Source: Lachnospiraceae bacterium (GTDB lineage Bacteria; Bacillota_A; Clostridia; Lachnospirales; Lachnospiraceae). Taken from it: a stretch of 34,913 nucleotides of DNA. Positions 9,180 through 18,092 of the stretch are shown one piece after another (within the stretch, counting starts at the first letter, position 1; each line of letters begins with the position of its first letter). Made by a program: the position numbers and the translations under genes. The DNA is taken from NCBI GenBank assembly GCA_017996675.1, contig JAGOGN010000002.1, forward strand, positions 1 through 34,913. Direction: 5' to 3'. Below the pieces are notes generated by a model. That model worked only from the letters and a program-made list of their open reading frames with translations. It ran no database searches and had not been told where the DNA came from.

Positions 9180-11423
9180 ATGAAGACAAAAATAGAAGAG
9201 CAGATTATTCGCACGGAATACTCTGAAGTAATGCAAAAATCATTCATCGATTACGCAATGAGCGTTATTGTGGCAAGAGCGTTGCCAGATGTACGAGATG
9301 GATTAAAACCAGTGCAACGAAGAACGTTATATGATATGTATGAATTGGGGATTCGTTACGATAAGCCTTTTCGTAAATGCGCCAGAATCGTTGGAGATAC
9401 CATGGGAAAATACCACCCACATGGGGATAGTTCGATTTATGATTCCTTGGTTGTGATGAGTCAGGACTTTAAAAAGGGATTACCATTAGTAGATGGACAT
9501 GGAAATTTTGGCTCAATTGAAGGCGACGGAGCCGCTGCGATGCGATACACGGAAGCCCGTCTTCAAAAAGTAACACAAGAAGTCTTTTTGGGAGATTTAG
9601 ATAAAGATGTTGTTGATTTTGCACCAAACTTTGATGAGACGGAAAGAGAACCAGTTGTGTTACCAGTTCGTTTGCCAAATCTTTTAATTAATGGTGCAGA
9701 TGGAATCGCAGTTGGAATGAAAACCAGCATTCCACCGCATAATGTAGGGGAAGTTATTGATGCGGTAAAGGCATTTATTCGAAACCCAGATATTACCACA
9801 CCTGAATTAATGCAACATTTGAAGGGACCAGATTTTCCAACCGGTGGAATTATTGTAAATGAAGATGAATTGGAAGATATTTATCTGACAGGTATGGGAA
9901 AAGTTCGTGTACGCGGAAAGGTTCTTGTTGAAAAAACCAAAGTAGGGAAGGATCGTCTGGTCATTACAGAAATTCCTTATACGATGGTTGGTGCCAATAT
10001 TGGTAAATTTTTAAATGATGTATGTAATTTAGTAGAGAATAAAACAACCAATGATATTGTGGATATTTCCAATCAGTCTTCAAAAGAAGGAATCCGAATT
10101 GTATTAGAACTTCGTAAAGGAGCGGATACTGAGAATTTGAAAAATCTGCTTTATAAAAAAACAGGTCTAGAAGATACTTTCGGCGTAAATATGCTTGCTG
10201 TTGTAAATGGCAGGCCTGAAACGATGTCTTTAGATCAGATCATCAGATATCATGTGGATTTTCAGTATGAACTTGCAACTAGAAAATACAAAAATCTATT
10301 GCAAAAAGAACTGGATAAAAAAGAGATTCAGGAAGGATTAATGAAAGCCTATGATATTATTGACTTAATCATAGAAATACTCAGAGGATGCAAGAAAAGA
10401 GAAGTTGCGGAAAACTGTCTGATGAATGGGTGTGTGGATGAAATTGAATTCCGTCATAAAGAATCAAAGGCACTTGCACAACAACTTCATTTTACAAAGA
10501 GACAGGCGACTGCTATTTTAGACATGAGACTTTATAAACTAATCGGACTGGAACTAGAAGCACTGTTAAAGGATCATGAACAGACCATGAAAAATATTGC
10601 TGATTATGAAGATATTCTTTCTAGTCGTTTTGTGATGGCAAAAGTTATTGTAAAAGAGCTGGATTCCTATAAAAAAGAATATGCAAGACCAAGACGAACC
10701 CTGATTGAAACAGCAGCAGAAATCGTTTTAGTAGAAAAACAAATTGAACAGCAGGATGTTTATTTTATTATGGATCGGTTCGGTTATATTAAAACTATTG
10801 ATGAAGCGGCTTTCGAGCGAAACAAGGATGCGATTTTGGCAGAAAATAAGTATATCCTAAAATGCCTAAATATTGGGAAAATATGCCTATTTACAAATAG
10901 CGGACAGATGCATACAATTAAAGTACAAGATATCCCGTTTGGAAAGTTCAGGGATAAGGGGCAGCCAGTAGATAATTTAAGTAATTTTAATAGTTCAAAA
11001 GAACAAATCTGTTGTCTGATGGCGGAAGAACAACTTCCAGACACCACATTTTTATTTGCAACATCGGATTGTTTATTAAAACTTGTAGAGGGAAGTGAGT
11101 TTGTAGCGGGAAAGAGAACCATTGTAGCTGCGAAATTAAACGACCATCAACAATTACTAGTTGTACAGCCTATACAAAGTAACGACAGCCTGATTTTGGA
11201 AACAAAGAAGGGCTATTACTTAAGATTCCCAGTTAATGAAATTTCACAAAAGAAAAAGTCGGCATTGGGTGTGCGCGGAATGAAAATGGGAGCAGGGGAT
11301 TGTTTAAAGGAAGCACATTTACTAAAGGAAGGAGAGGAACTTGTAGTAGAGAGAGCAGGAAAGGAAATTGCATTGCACAGACTTCACATGGCTAAACGTG
11401 ACGGAACAGGTATCAAAAAATAA
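9180..11423 (+). CDS. parC: Type IIA topoisomerase subunit A (ParC-like)
   Basis: DNA cleavage-religation subunit, 747 residues, shorter than typical GyrA (about 800 or more). The breakage core is intact: YAMSVIVARALPDVRDGLKPVQRR, HPHGDSSIYD (the quinolone-determining region, with Ser84 and Asp88 at the GyrA Ser83/Asp87 positions), DGHGNFGSIEGD and the catalytic tyrosine Tyr123 in AAMRYTE. The C-terminal third contains beta-pinwheel-like repeats, including SALGVRGMKMG, but I see no QRRGGKG-type GyrA box. That absence and the short tail favour a topoisomerase IV (decatenating) role. AAGGAG precedes the start, and the 15-base gap from the B subunit shows an operon. The next gene, hppA, begins 22 bases later. 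Confidence 0.85.
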   Translation: MKTKIEEQIIRTEYSEVMQKSFIDYAMSVIVARALPDVRDGLKPVQRRTLYDMYELGIRYDKPFRKCARIVGDTMGKYHPHGDSSIYDSLVVMSQDFKKGLPLVDGHGNFGSIEGDGAAAMRYTEARLQKVTQEVFLGDLDKDVVDFAPNFDETEREPVVLPVRLPNLLINGADGIAVGMKTSIPPHNVGEVIDAVKAFIRNPDITTPELMQHLKGPDFPTGGIIVNEDELEDIYLTGMGKVRVRGKVLVEKTKVGKDRLVITEIPYTMVGANIGKFLNDVCNLVENKTTNDIVDISNQSSKEGIRIVLELRKGADTENLKNLLYKKTGLEDTFGVNMLAVVNGRPETMSLDQIIRYHVDFQYELATRKYKNLLQKELDKKEIQEGLMKAYDIIDLIIEILRGCKKREVAENCLMNGCVDEIEFRHKESKALAQQLHFTKRQATAILDMRLYKLIGLELEALLKDHEQTMKNIADYEDILSSRFVMAKVIVKELDSYKKEYARPRRTLIETAAEIVLVEKQIEQQDVYFIMDRFGYIKTIDEAAFERNKDAILAENKYILKCLNIGKICLFTNSGQMHTIKVQDIPFGKFRDKGQPVDNLSNFNSSKEQICCLMAEEQLPDTTFLFATSDCLLKLVEGSEFVAGKRTIVAAKLNDHQQLLVVQPIQSNDSLILETKKGYYLRFPVNEISQKKKSALGVRGMKMGAGDCLKEAHLLKEGEELVVERAGKEIALHRLHMAKRDGTGIKK

Positions 11424-11445
11424 CCGAAGGTGAGGGGACTTACGA

Positions 11446-13434
11446 ATGAGAGTAGAGTTTTTGGGTATTGGGTTAGTTGGTATTGGAGCATTGATCTTTG
11501 CATTATTTTTAACGGGGCGAGTATTAAAAAAAGATCCAGGGTCGAATGAAATGCAGGAGATTGCAAAGGCAATCGAAGAGGGTGCACGAGCCTTCTTAAA
11601 AGCGGAGTATCGCATTTTAATAATTTTTGTAGGGGTACTATTTTTATTAATTGGATTCGGATTAAACAACTGGCTAACAGCAATTTGCTTTGTTGCAGGG
11701 GCGGCCTGCTCCACAATAGCAGGATATTGTGGAATGCAGGTGGCGACGAAAGCAAATGTGAGAACAGCCCAGGCTGCGAAGACCGGCGGTATCAGGGAAG
11801 CTTTATTGGTTGCTTATTCAGGTGGAAGTGTGATGGGAATGTGCGTAGTAGGCTTAGGTCTAGCCGGAATCAGTGTATTATATCCGCTGATGGGTTATCG
11901 TGTAGAGATTCTCACAGGTTTTAGTTTAGGAGCATCGTCGATTGCATTGTTTGCAAGAGTAGGTGGAGGAATTTATACCAAAGCCGCGGATGTAGGGGCT
12001 GATCTGGTTGGAAAAGTTGAATCGAACATACCAGAAGATGACCCAAGGAATCCAGCAGTAATTGCAGATAATGTAGGGGATAATGTAGGCGATGTTGCTG
12101 GAATGGGCGCAGATTTATTTGAATCTTATGTAGGCGCATTGCTGTCGGCTGTGACATTAGGAGTTGTAGGATATCAGACCAAGGGGGCAATTTTTGCTTT
12201 AGGAGTACCAGCGATTGGTATTATTGCATCCATAATAGGAAGTTTTTTTGTAAGATTATCGAAAAACAAAGATCCGCACAGTGCATTGAAGTTAGGGACC
12301 AATATGGCAAATCTGATGGTTGTGATTTGTAGTTTTGGACTTAGCTTCTTTTTATTTGATTCTTTTCGGAATGGAATGGCAGTTTTTTTTGGATTATTGG
12401 TAGGCGTGCTAATTGGTGCGGTAACAGAAATTTATACGTCGGATCATTTTAAATTAGTGAAGGGAATTGCCAAACAATCGGAAACGGGGAGTGCGACGAA
12501 TATCATCAGTGGTCTTGCAACAGGAATGAGATCTACTGCTTTGCCGATTTTATTTATCGTACTTGGAATTTTTTGCTCTTATTATGCAGCTGGTCTTTAT
12601 GGAATCGCGCTTGCAGCAGTGGGTATGTTAGCGACGACAGGAAGTACAGTTGCGGTGGATGCCTATGGTCCGATTGCCGATAATGCAGGGGGAATTGCAC
12701 AAATGAGTCACATGGACGAGTCGGTGAGAACCATTACTGATCAGTTAGATTCAGTTGGTAATACAACAGCAGCAATCGGAAAAGGATTTGCAATTGGGTC
12801 AGCAGCACTGACTGCACTGGCTTTATTTGTTTCTTATGCTCAGGCAGTGAAGATTGAGCATATTGATATTTTAGATATACGTGTTATAATTGGTTTGTTT
12901 GTAGGAGGAATGCTACCATTTTTATTTTCCTCTATCACGATGAGTTCAGTATCGAAAGCAGCAAATAAAATGATCGAAGAAGTACGAAGACAGTTCAAAG
13001 AAAACCCTTGTATTCTGGAAGGAAGTTGTAAGCCAGATTACAGTAGCTGTATCACGATATCAACCAAGGCTTCTTTAAGAGAGATGGTTTTACCGGGACT
13101 TCTAGCGGTCAGCTCTCCGATTGCAATGGGACTTGTTTTTGGACGGGAAGCGTTAGGCGGACTTCTTGCAGGTGCATTGGTGACAGGCGTTTTGATGGCA
13201 ATTTTCATGTCAAATGCAGGTGGTGCATGGGACAACGCAAAGAAATATATTGAGGGTGGAAAACACGGTGGAAAAGGAAGCGTTTCTCATATTGCATCTG
13301 TAGTTGGAGATACGGTAGGAGATCCTTTTAAAGACACTTCAGGACCATCCATAAATATTTTAATCAAATTAATGACGATTGTATCCCTTGTTTTTGCACC
13401 ACTATTTTTGCAAATGGGAGCATTGTTAAAGTAA
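11446..13434 (+). CDS. hppA: K+-dependent membrane-bound ion-pumping pyrophosphatase
   Basis: Couples hydrolysis of pyrophosphate to pumping of H+ or Na+ across the cytoplasmic membrane. The 662-residue protein is almost wholly hydrophobic helices, as expected for the 14-17-helix family. The substrate site is present as [31 protein letters not shown] and [10 protein letters not shown]. The potassium-determining segment reads [10 protein letters not shown]: Ala442 and Gly445 stand where K+-independent enzymes have Lys and Thr, so this is the K+-dependent class, which includes Na+ pumps. Which ion is moved cannot be settled by eye. It lies 22 bases after parC and 11 bases before folC. Pyrophosphate from dihydropteroate synthase, encoded downstream, could be one substrate source. 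Confidence 0.96.
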   Translation: MRVEFLGIGLVGIGALIFALFLTGRVLKKDPGSNEMQEIAKAIEEGARAFLKAEYRILIIFVGVLFLLIGFGLNNWLTAICFVAGAACSTIAGYCGMQVATKANVRTAQAAKTGGIREALLVAYSGGSVMGMCVVGLGLAGISVLYPLMGYRVEILTGFSLGASSIALFARVGGGIYTKAADVGADLVGKVESNIPEDDPRNPAVIADNVGDNVGDVAGMGADLFESYVGALLSAVTLGVVGYQTKGAIFALGVPAIGIIASIIGSFFVRLSKNKDPHSALKLGTNMANLMVVICSFGLSFFLFDSFRNGMAVFFGLLVGVLIGAVTEIYTSDHFKLVKGIAKQSETGSATNIISGLATGMRSTALPILFIVLGIFCSYYAAGLYGIALAAVGMLATTGSTVAVDAYGPIADNAGGIAQMSHMDESVRTITDQLDSVGNTTAAIGKGFAIGSAALTALALFVSYAQAVKIEHIDILDIRVIIGLFVGGMLPFLFSSITMSSVSKAANKMIEEVRRQFKENPCILEGSCKPDYSSCITISTKASLREMVLPGLLAVSSPIAMGLVFGREALGGLLAGALVTGVLMAIFMSNAGGAWDNAKKYIEGGKHGGKGSVSHIASVVGDTVGDPFKDTSGPSINILIKLMTIVSLVFAPLFLQMGALLK

Positions 13435-13445
13435 AGTAGGATAAA

Positions 13446-14732
13446 ATGAATAAACAGGAATTTATGGAAAAAGTTAGATCCACTGGTTCGGTTTTAGGAT
13501 TAGAAAGAATGGAAAGACTGTGTGATGTGATGGGGAATTTGCAAAATCAGATTCCCCTGATTCATGTAGCTGGAACCAACGGGAAAGGATCTGTTTGTGC
13601 AATGCTACGAGCAGGTCTTGTTGCCTGCGGGCTAAAGGTAGGTAACTATAGTTCCCCTGCTGTTTTTTCTTATGAGGAAATCATTCAAATCAATGGAGAT
13701 CCAATTAAAAAGGAACGATTAGATTCAATTTTTGAAGAGTTGTATTTCAAATGGACATCGAATTATGAGGATGAGGTACCAACATTATTCGAACTAGAAA
13801 CTGCAGCTGCATTTTGTTATTTTTATCAGGAAAATTGTCAGATTGCGATTATTGAGACAGGACTTGGCGGCAGAATGGATGCGACAAATGTGATAAAGGA
13901 TCCGGTATTGAGCGTGCTTACTTCGATTAGTATGGATCATTGTCAAATCCTAGGAAATTCACTGAGTGAAATTGCTTATCAAAAGGCTGGGATTATTAAA
14001 AAAGCAGGAACGGTCGTATCAAATAGACAAGATGAAGAGATTATGAAAGTACTATCTGATGAAGTGGCATTGCAAGAAGCCAATTTCCTAGTTGCAAACA
14101 GCAATCATTTGATCATTCAAAGCAGTACCATCGATGGGATTTGTTTTGACTGTAAGATTGGCGAAAGGTGGTTAAAAGATCAAAAATTATCGTTAACTGG
14201 ATTGGCACAAGAAGAGAACCTTTGTCTTTTAATTGGAATTTATGAAGCGTTAAGTAAAACCTTTCATCTAAATGCAGAAATTTTTTTTGGCGCACTCACA
14301 AAGGTAGATCACCCAGGACGATTCCAAAAAGTATGGGCTCATCCGACGGTAATTATTGATGGGGCACATAATCCAGATGCAGCAAAGAAATTAAGGGATA
14401 CGCTTTTGAAATTATTCCCGCATAGAAATATTCGATTTGTTATAGGGGTTTTTAAAGATAAAAATTATCAGGAAGAACTAAAACTTCTCTTGCCATTGGC
14501 GCAAAAAGTGTATACAATTAAACCGAATCAGTCTCGGGGGTTGGATGCAAAGGAGTTGAAAACGGTTGCGTTACAATACTGCTTAGACGTTGAAAATTGT
14601 GGCTGCGTAGCAAATGGAATAAAGCGGGCATTATCAGACGCAGACGGAGAGGATTGTATTGTGATATGTGGTTCCTTGTCGATTTTGGACGAGGCGCAAA
14701 GGACAATACAACAGGCAAAGAAAAAAGAATGA
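13446..14732 (+). CDS. folC: Folylpolyglutamate synthase / dihydrofolate synthase
   Basis: Adds L-glutamate to dihydropteroate and/or to folate with ATP. The 428-residue length fits the family. The P-loop is GTNGKGS (residues 43-49), followed by the early [12 protein letters not shown] loop, [12 protein letters not shown] (Mur-ligase fold), SMDHCQILG and the C-terminal domain motif [14 protein letters not shown]. The ribosome site is a modest AGTAGGA close to the start. Its last bases form an ATGA overlap with the HD-domain gene, so the two are coupled. It opens the folate part of the gene run. Confidence 0.95.
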   Translation: MNKQEFMEKVRSTGSVLGLERMERLCDVMGNLQNQIPLIHVAGTNGKGSVCAMLRAGLVACGLKVGNYSSPAVFSYEEIIQINGDPIKKERLDSIFEELYFKWTSNYEDEVPTLFELETAAAFCYFYQENCQIAIIETGLGGRMDATNVIKDPVLSVLTSISMDHCQILGNSLSEIAYQKAGIIKKAGTVVSNRQDEEIMKVLSDEVALQEANFLVANSNHLIIQSSTIDGICFDCKIGERWLKDQKLSLTGLAQEENLCLLIGIYEALSKTFHLNAEIFFGALTKVDHPGRFQKVWAHPTVIIDGAHNPDAAKKLRDTLLKLFPHRNIRFVIGVFKDKNYQEELKLLLPLAQKVYTIKPNQSRGLDAKELKTVALQYCLDVENCGCVANGIKRALSDADGEDCIVICGSLSILDEAQRTIQQAKKKE

Positions 14733-15214
14733 AATATGTAGAACGATTACTTTCCAATGAACACTATCAATCATTGATCCAACAGTTGGAAAATTTAGAG
14801 CAGGAAAGAACATTTTGCAAACATGGATTTGAACATAGTGTAGATGTTGCAAGAATTGCTTATATAATGAATTTAGAAATGAATTTTGGACAGGATAAAG
14901 AAGAACTTTATTTATCTGCACTGCTTCATGATATCGGACGAATTGAGGAATATCAGTGCGGAATGGACCATCAAAAAGCCAGTGAACAAGTTGCTGACAA
15001 ATTGTTGGAAGAGATTGATTATCCCAAAGAAAAAAAAGAAACAATTTTGAAACGAGTGAGAGAACATCGGCATTTGTCGTTAGAACAACATGAAATCACG
15101 GTGGATAATTTTTTCTGGTTCGCAGATAAGAAAGCTCGCAATTGTTTCCTGTGCAAACAGCAAGAGGAGTGCAACTGGGCAAAGAGTAAAAGGACAGGTA
15201 CGATTAAATGGTAG
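14729..15214 (+). CDS. HD-domain hydrolase in the folate cluster
   Basis: A 161-residue HD-superfamily protein. I take the start at 14729, where ATG overlaps the folC stop (ATGA), rather than an upstream in-frame ATG at 14597 that lies deep within folC. Candidate metal ligands are His36 in HGFEHSVDVA, His67-Asp68 in LLHDIGR and Asp133 in WFADKKAR. The C terminus has a Cys139-x2-Cys142-x5-Cys148 cluster that may bind an extra metal. HD proteins are usually phosphohydrolases. Its place between folC and folP suggests work on a pterin phosphate, for example the missing dihydroneopterin triphosphate pyrophosphatase step. That function is my inference; general nucleotide hydrolysis is an alternative. 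Confidence 0.85.
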   Translation: MKYVERLLSNEHYQSLIQQLENLEQERTFCKHGFEHSVDVARIAYIMNLEMNFGQDKEELYLSALLHDIGRIEEYQCGMDHQKASEQVADKLLEEIDYPKEKKETILKRVREHRHLSLEQHEITVDNFFWFADKKARNCFLCKQQEECNWAKSKRTGTIKW

Positions 15215-16035
15215 AAAGAATGAAAATTGGAAATCGGGAATTTGATCTTTTGAATCAAACCTATATTATGGGAATTTTGAATGTAACACCAGATTCTTTT
15301 TCGGACGGCGGAAAGTTTTCGCAATTAGATGCTGCTCTTTATCAGGCAGAAAAGATGTTAGAAGAAGGAGCGGATCTGATCGATATTGGTGGCGAGTCTA
15401 CCAGACCTGGATTTGCAGCGGTTTCTTTTGAGGAAGAAATTGAACGAACGATTCCAGTGATTGAAGCAATTCAAAAGCGATTTGAAACAGTAATTTCCAT
15501 TGATACTTATAAGGCAGCAACTGCGCGCGAGGCAATCAGAGCAGGAGCATCTTTGGTAAACGATGTATGGGGACTGAAACGAGAGCCAGAAATTGCAGGT
15601 GTAATTGCACAAGAACAGGTTGCCTGTTGTCTGATGCATAACCGTATAAATTCAGAATATAATAATTTTATGAAAGACATGAAGGCTGATTTGGAAGAAT
15701 CCATGGAACTAGCTAAAAAGGCAGGAATTCAGAAAGATCAGATTATTTTAGATCCAGGAGTAGGATTTGCAAAAAGTGTGGAACAAAATTTGGAAGCAAT
15801 TGGAAAAGTCGGAGAGCTTTTAGAATTTGGATGTCCACTTTTACTGGCGACTTCTCGCAAATCAGTAATCGGTAAGACCTTAGATTTGGAAGTGGATCAA
15901 AGACTAGAAGGTACCCTTGTTACCACCGTTATGGGTGTGATGGCGGGCTGTTCTTTTGTCCGTGTACATGATGTAAAAGAAAATAAACGAGCAATTCAGA
16001 TGACGAGGGCAATTCTTGATCAGGTGAAGAGATAA
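15208..16035 (+). CDS. folP: Dihydropteroate synthase
   Basis: Condenses 6-hydroxymethyl-7,8-dihydropterin pyrophosphate with p-aminobenzoate, releasing pyrophosphate; it is the sulfonamide target. The protein has 275 residues. Motifs in order are IMGILNVTPDSFSDGG (pABA loop), ADLIDIGGESTRPG, VISIDTYKA, VNDVWG, ILDPGVGFAKS, LLATSRKSVIG (pterin/phosphate site) and VRVHDV. The start at 15208 overlaps the HD gene's stop by seven bases and follows AGGACAGG. A second ATG at 15220 (MKIGNREF) is possible but has a poorer ribosome site. It is 11 bases ahead of folBK in the same operon. Confidence 0.96.
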   Translation: MVERMKIGNREFDLLNQTYIMGILNVTPDSFSDGGKFSQLDAALYQAEKMLEEGADLIDIGGESTRPGFAAVSFEEEIERTIPVIEAIQKRFETVISIDTYKAATAREAIRAGASLVNDVWGLKREPEIAGVIAQEQVACCLMHNRINSEYNNFMKDMKADLEESMELAKKAGIQKDQIILDPGVGFAKSVEQNLEAIGKVGELLEFGCPLLLATSRKSVIGKTLDLEVDQRLEGTLVTTVMGVMAGCSFVRVHDVKENKRAIQMTRAILDQVKR

Positions 16036-16046
16036 GAGGAGATAAT

Positions 16047-16862
16047 ATGGATCAGATTAGGATAAATGGACTTGAAGTCTACGCAAATCACGGAGTTTTT
16101 GAGGAAGAAAAGAAACTTGGTCAAAAGTTTATTGTGAACTGCGTCTTATATTTGGATAGTAGACAAGCAGGTCTTTCTGACGAATTGGAAAAAAGTATCC
16201 ATTATGGAGAAGTATGTAGTGAAATTACGAAATTTATGGCAAAAAACACTTATTCGTTGATCGAGGCGGTGGCTGAGTACGTTGCAGCAGACTTGTTTAT
16301 GAAATTTGATTTAATTCGCGAAATGGACTTAGAAATCGTGAAACCATGGGCTCCGATCGGACTACCAGTGCAAAGTGTATCGGTTGCAATTCACCGTGGA
16401 TGGACGAAAGTATATCTTTCTTTCGGATCGAATATGGGAGACCGGTTAAGACATATCAGATCGGGAATCGAAGCTTTGGGAAAAGTGGGTGGATGTCGTG
16501 TCCTAAAAATTTCGGATTATCTAGTTACAAAGGCATATGGCTATACAGAGCAGGATGATTTTTTAAATGGTTGTTTGGAAATGGAAACACTTTTAGAACC
16601 AGAGGAATTGCTTTTTGTTTTAAATCAGATCGAAGAGGGAGAAGACCGTGAGCGTTTGATTCATTGGGGACCTCGTACGCTGGATCTGGATATTTTATTT
16701 TACGGAAATCAAATTATTGAAACAGATAAACTGGTTATTCCTCATGGAGATCTTAGAAATAGAAAGTTTGTACTTACTCCAATGGTGCAAATTGCACCTT
16801 ATTTTAGACATCCAGTTCTTGGAATGACAATGAAAGAATTACTAGACCAGCTTGACAAATAG
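16047..16862 (+). CDS. folK: Bifunctional dihydroneopterin aldolase / HPPK (FolB-FolK fusion)
   Basis: Two consecutive steps in one 271-residue chain. Residues 1-118 are dihydroneopterin aldolase (FolB): INGLEVYANHGVFEEEKKLGQ at the start and catalytic Lys99 in IVKPWAP. Residues 121-271 are 6-hydroxymethyl-dihydropterin pyrophosphokinase (FolK): VYLSFGSNMGDR, then WGPRTLDLDIL (Arg210, Asp213, Asp215) holding the two Mg ions, and IPHGDLRNRKFVL. The strong AGGAGAT site and 11-base gap place it after folP. The pathway in this window thus has FolB, FolK, FolP and FolC but no GTP cyclohydrolase (FolE). The stop codon falls inside the spacer of the next promoter. Confidence 0.95.
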   Translation: MDQIRINGLEVYANHGVFEEEKKLGQKFIVNCVLYLDSRQAGLSDELEKSIHYGEVCSEITKFMAKNTYSLIEAVAEYVAADLFMKFDLIREMDLEIVKPWAPIGLPVQSVSVAIHRGWTKVYLSFGSNMGDRLRHIRSGIEALGKVGGCRVLKISDYLVTKAYGYTEQDDFLNGCLEMETLLEPEELLFVLNQIEEGEDRERLIHWGPRTLDLDILFYGNQIIETDKLVIPHGDLRNRKFVLTPMVQIAPYFRHPVLGMTMKELLDQLDK

Positions 16863-16880
16863 CATGGAAAAGTATATGGT
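16852..16880 (+). promoter_or_regulatory. Promoter of the thiamine transport operon
   Basis: TTGACA (16852-16857) and TATGGT (16875-16880) are 17 bases apart. The -35 lies in the last codons of folBK, and transcription would begin near 16887, almost exactly at the riboswitch's first paired base (16889). Confidence 0.75.
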
Positions 16881-16888
16881 AGTAATGG

Positions 16889-16970
16889 AAATCAGGGGAG
16901 CCTTTGGCTGAGAAAACATTTTGTTTGACCCTTATGACCTGATCCGGATTGTACCGGCGTAGGGAGATTT
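16889..16970 (+). promoter_or_regulatory. TPP riboswitch (THI box)
   Basis: The conserved core is easily read: CAGGGGAGCC, GGCTGAGA, ACCCTTATGACCTGATCCGG and TACCGGCGTAGGGA. The closing P1 helix pairs AAATC (16889-16893) with GATTT (16966-16970). It binds thiamine pyrophosphate. A terminator hairpin begins 17 bases later, so ligand binding should stop transcription of the downstream thiamine genes. Confidence 0.97.
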
Positions 16971-16986
16971 ATTTGAAAGATAATCA

Positions 16987-17014
16987 ATATCCTGCGGAAG
17001 TAGGATATTTTTTT
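16987..17014 (+). terminator. Riboswitch-controlled terminator
   Basis: Arms ATATCCTGC and GTAGGATAT (one G-U pair) close on GGAA, followed by seven T's ending at 17014. It lies between the TPP aptamer and the first gene and is the likely expression platform, ending the transcript when TPP is bound. Confidence 0.92.
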
Positions 17015-17036
17015 ATGGAAAAAAAGGAGAAAAAGT

Positions 17037-17336
17037 ATGAATGCAAGTGTAGCAATTCAGGTTTTACCTGAAGCAAAGGATAATGACGAACTGATTCGTG
17101 TGGTAGATGAGGTGATTGCTTATATAAAAAGCACGGGACTCAATTGTTATGTTGGACCTTTCGAAACAGCAATTGAAGGAGATTATGACGAATTAATGGA
17201 GATTGTGAAAGAGTGTCAGCACATTGCCATTCGTGCAGGTGCTCCTAGTGTTGCAGCTTATATTAAAGTTGTTTATGAACCGGAAGGAGATGTATTAACG
17301 ATTGAGAAAAAAGTTACAAAGCATCATCAGTCATAG
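17037..17336 (+). CDS. Thiamine-binding protein, MTH1187/YkoF family
   Basis: A 99-residue cytosolic protein of the DUF77 (MTH1187) family, a small ferredoxin-like fold shown in relatives to bind thiamine or its pyrimidine part. Family features seen are an N-terminal strand NASVAIQVLP, a central GLNCYVGPFETAIEGDYDELM with the conserved TxxEG-type turn, and AGAPSVAAYIKV. AAAGGAG precedes the start. It is the first gene behind the TPP riboswitch, and its end overlaps the permease gene by 35 bases. I infer a buffering or delivery role for imported thiamine precursor. Confidence 0.88.
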   Translation: MNASVAIQVLPEAKDNDELIRVVDEVIAYIKSTGLNCYVGPFETAIEGDYDELMEIVKECQHIAIRAGAPSVAAYIKVVYEPEGDVLTIEKKVTKHHQS

Positions 17337-18072
17337 TATACCATTTTGGGTTGTACTTGCTTTATTAGGAATTTGGCAAATAGTGTGTGCAACAAAGCTT
17401 GTTCCAGGATATATGCTACCATCTCCACTTTCTGTATTGGAAGTATTCCAGACGGAAGGTCCATTGTTATGGAAACATACGGTAGTAACGCTTCAGGAAG
17501 CCTTTTGGGGATTGTCTGCGGGTGTTGTCTTAGGTTTTGTGGTTGCTGTCTTAATGGATCGTTTTCAGCTGATTTACAAAGGATTTTATCCTATTGCAGT
17601 GATGAGTCAGACAATTCCTACCATTGCCATTGCACCTCTTTTAGTTTTATGGTTAGGCTATGGAATGGCACCGAAAATCACATTGGTAGTCATTACTACT
17701 TTTTTTCCAATCACGATTGGATTACTGGAGGGCTTTCGACAGGCGGATAAAGATGCAATGGATTTATTAAGGGCGATGGGAGCAAGAAGGTACCAGATTT
17801 TTTGGTATATCAAAATGCCACAGGCGCTGGGATCTTTTTTTAGTGGACTTCGTATATCCGCAACCTATTCCATTGTTGGAGCGGTCATTTCCGAATGGCT
17901 TGGAGGGTTTGAAGGATTAGGTGTCTATATGGTACGTGTAAAAAAATCTTATTCCTTTGACAAAATGTTTGCAGTCATATTTTTGATTTCTGCAGTCAGT
18001 TTATTACTGATGAAGCTGGTAGATTTGATTGGAAAAGCTTCGATGCCATGGGAAAAAGAAAGAAATAAATAA
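17302..18072 (+). CDS. thiX: ABC transporter permease, ThiX-like
   Basis: A 256-residue inner-membrane permease with about six hydrophobic helices. The cytoplasmic coupling loop reads LLRAMGARRYQIFWYIKMPQA, the EAA-type motif, and a C-terminal AVISEWLGGFEGLGVYM fits the nitrate/thiamine-precursor permease group. The start is TTG at 17302, inside the preceding gene, with AAGGAGA at 17284-17290, 11 bases upstream; no ATG lies nearby in frame. With the binding protein and ATPase next to it and a TPP riboswitch upstream, the substrate is probably a thiamine precursor such as a formylaminopyrimidine or HMP. Confidence 0.9.
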   Translation: MRKKLQSIISHSIPFWVVLALLGIWQIVCATKLVPGYMLPSPLSVLEVFQTEGPLLWKHTVVTLQEAFWGLSAGVVLGFVVAVLMDRFQLIYKGFYPIAVMSQTIPTIAIAPLLVLWLGYGMAPKITLVVITTFFPITIGLLEGFRQADKDAMDLLRAMGARRYQIFWYIKMPQALGSFFSGLRISATYSIVGAVISEWLGGFEGLGVYMVRVKKSYSFDKMFAVIFLISAVSLLLMKLVDLIGKASMPWEKERNK

Positions 18073-18092
18073 AAGAACTAAAAGGAGAATTT

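Noticed and set aside
14597..14728. Longer start for the HD protein
   Set aside because: It lies deep within folC; the ATGA overlap at 14729 and the match to an HD N terminus are better.
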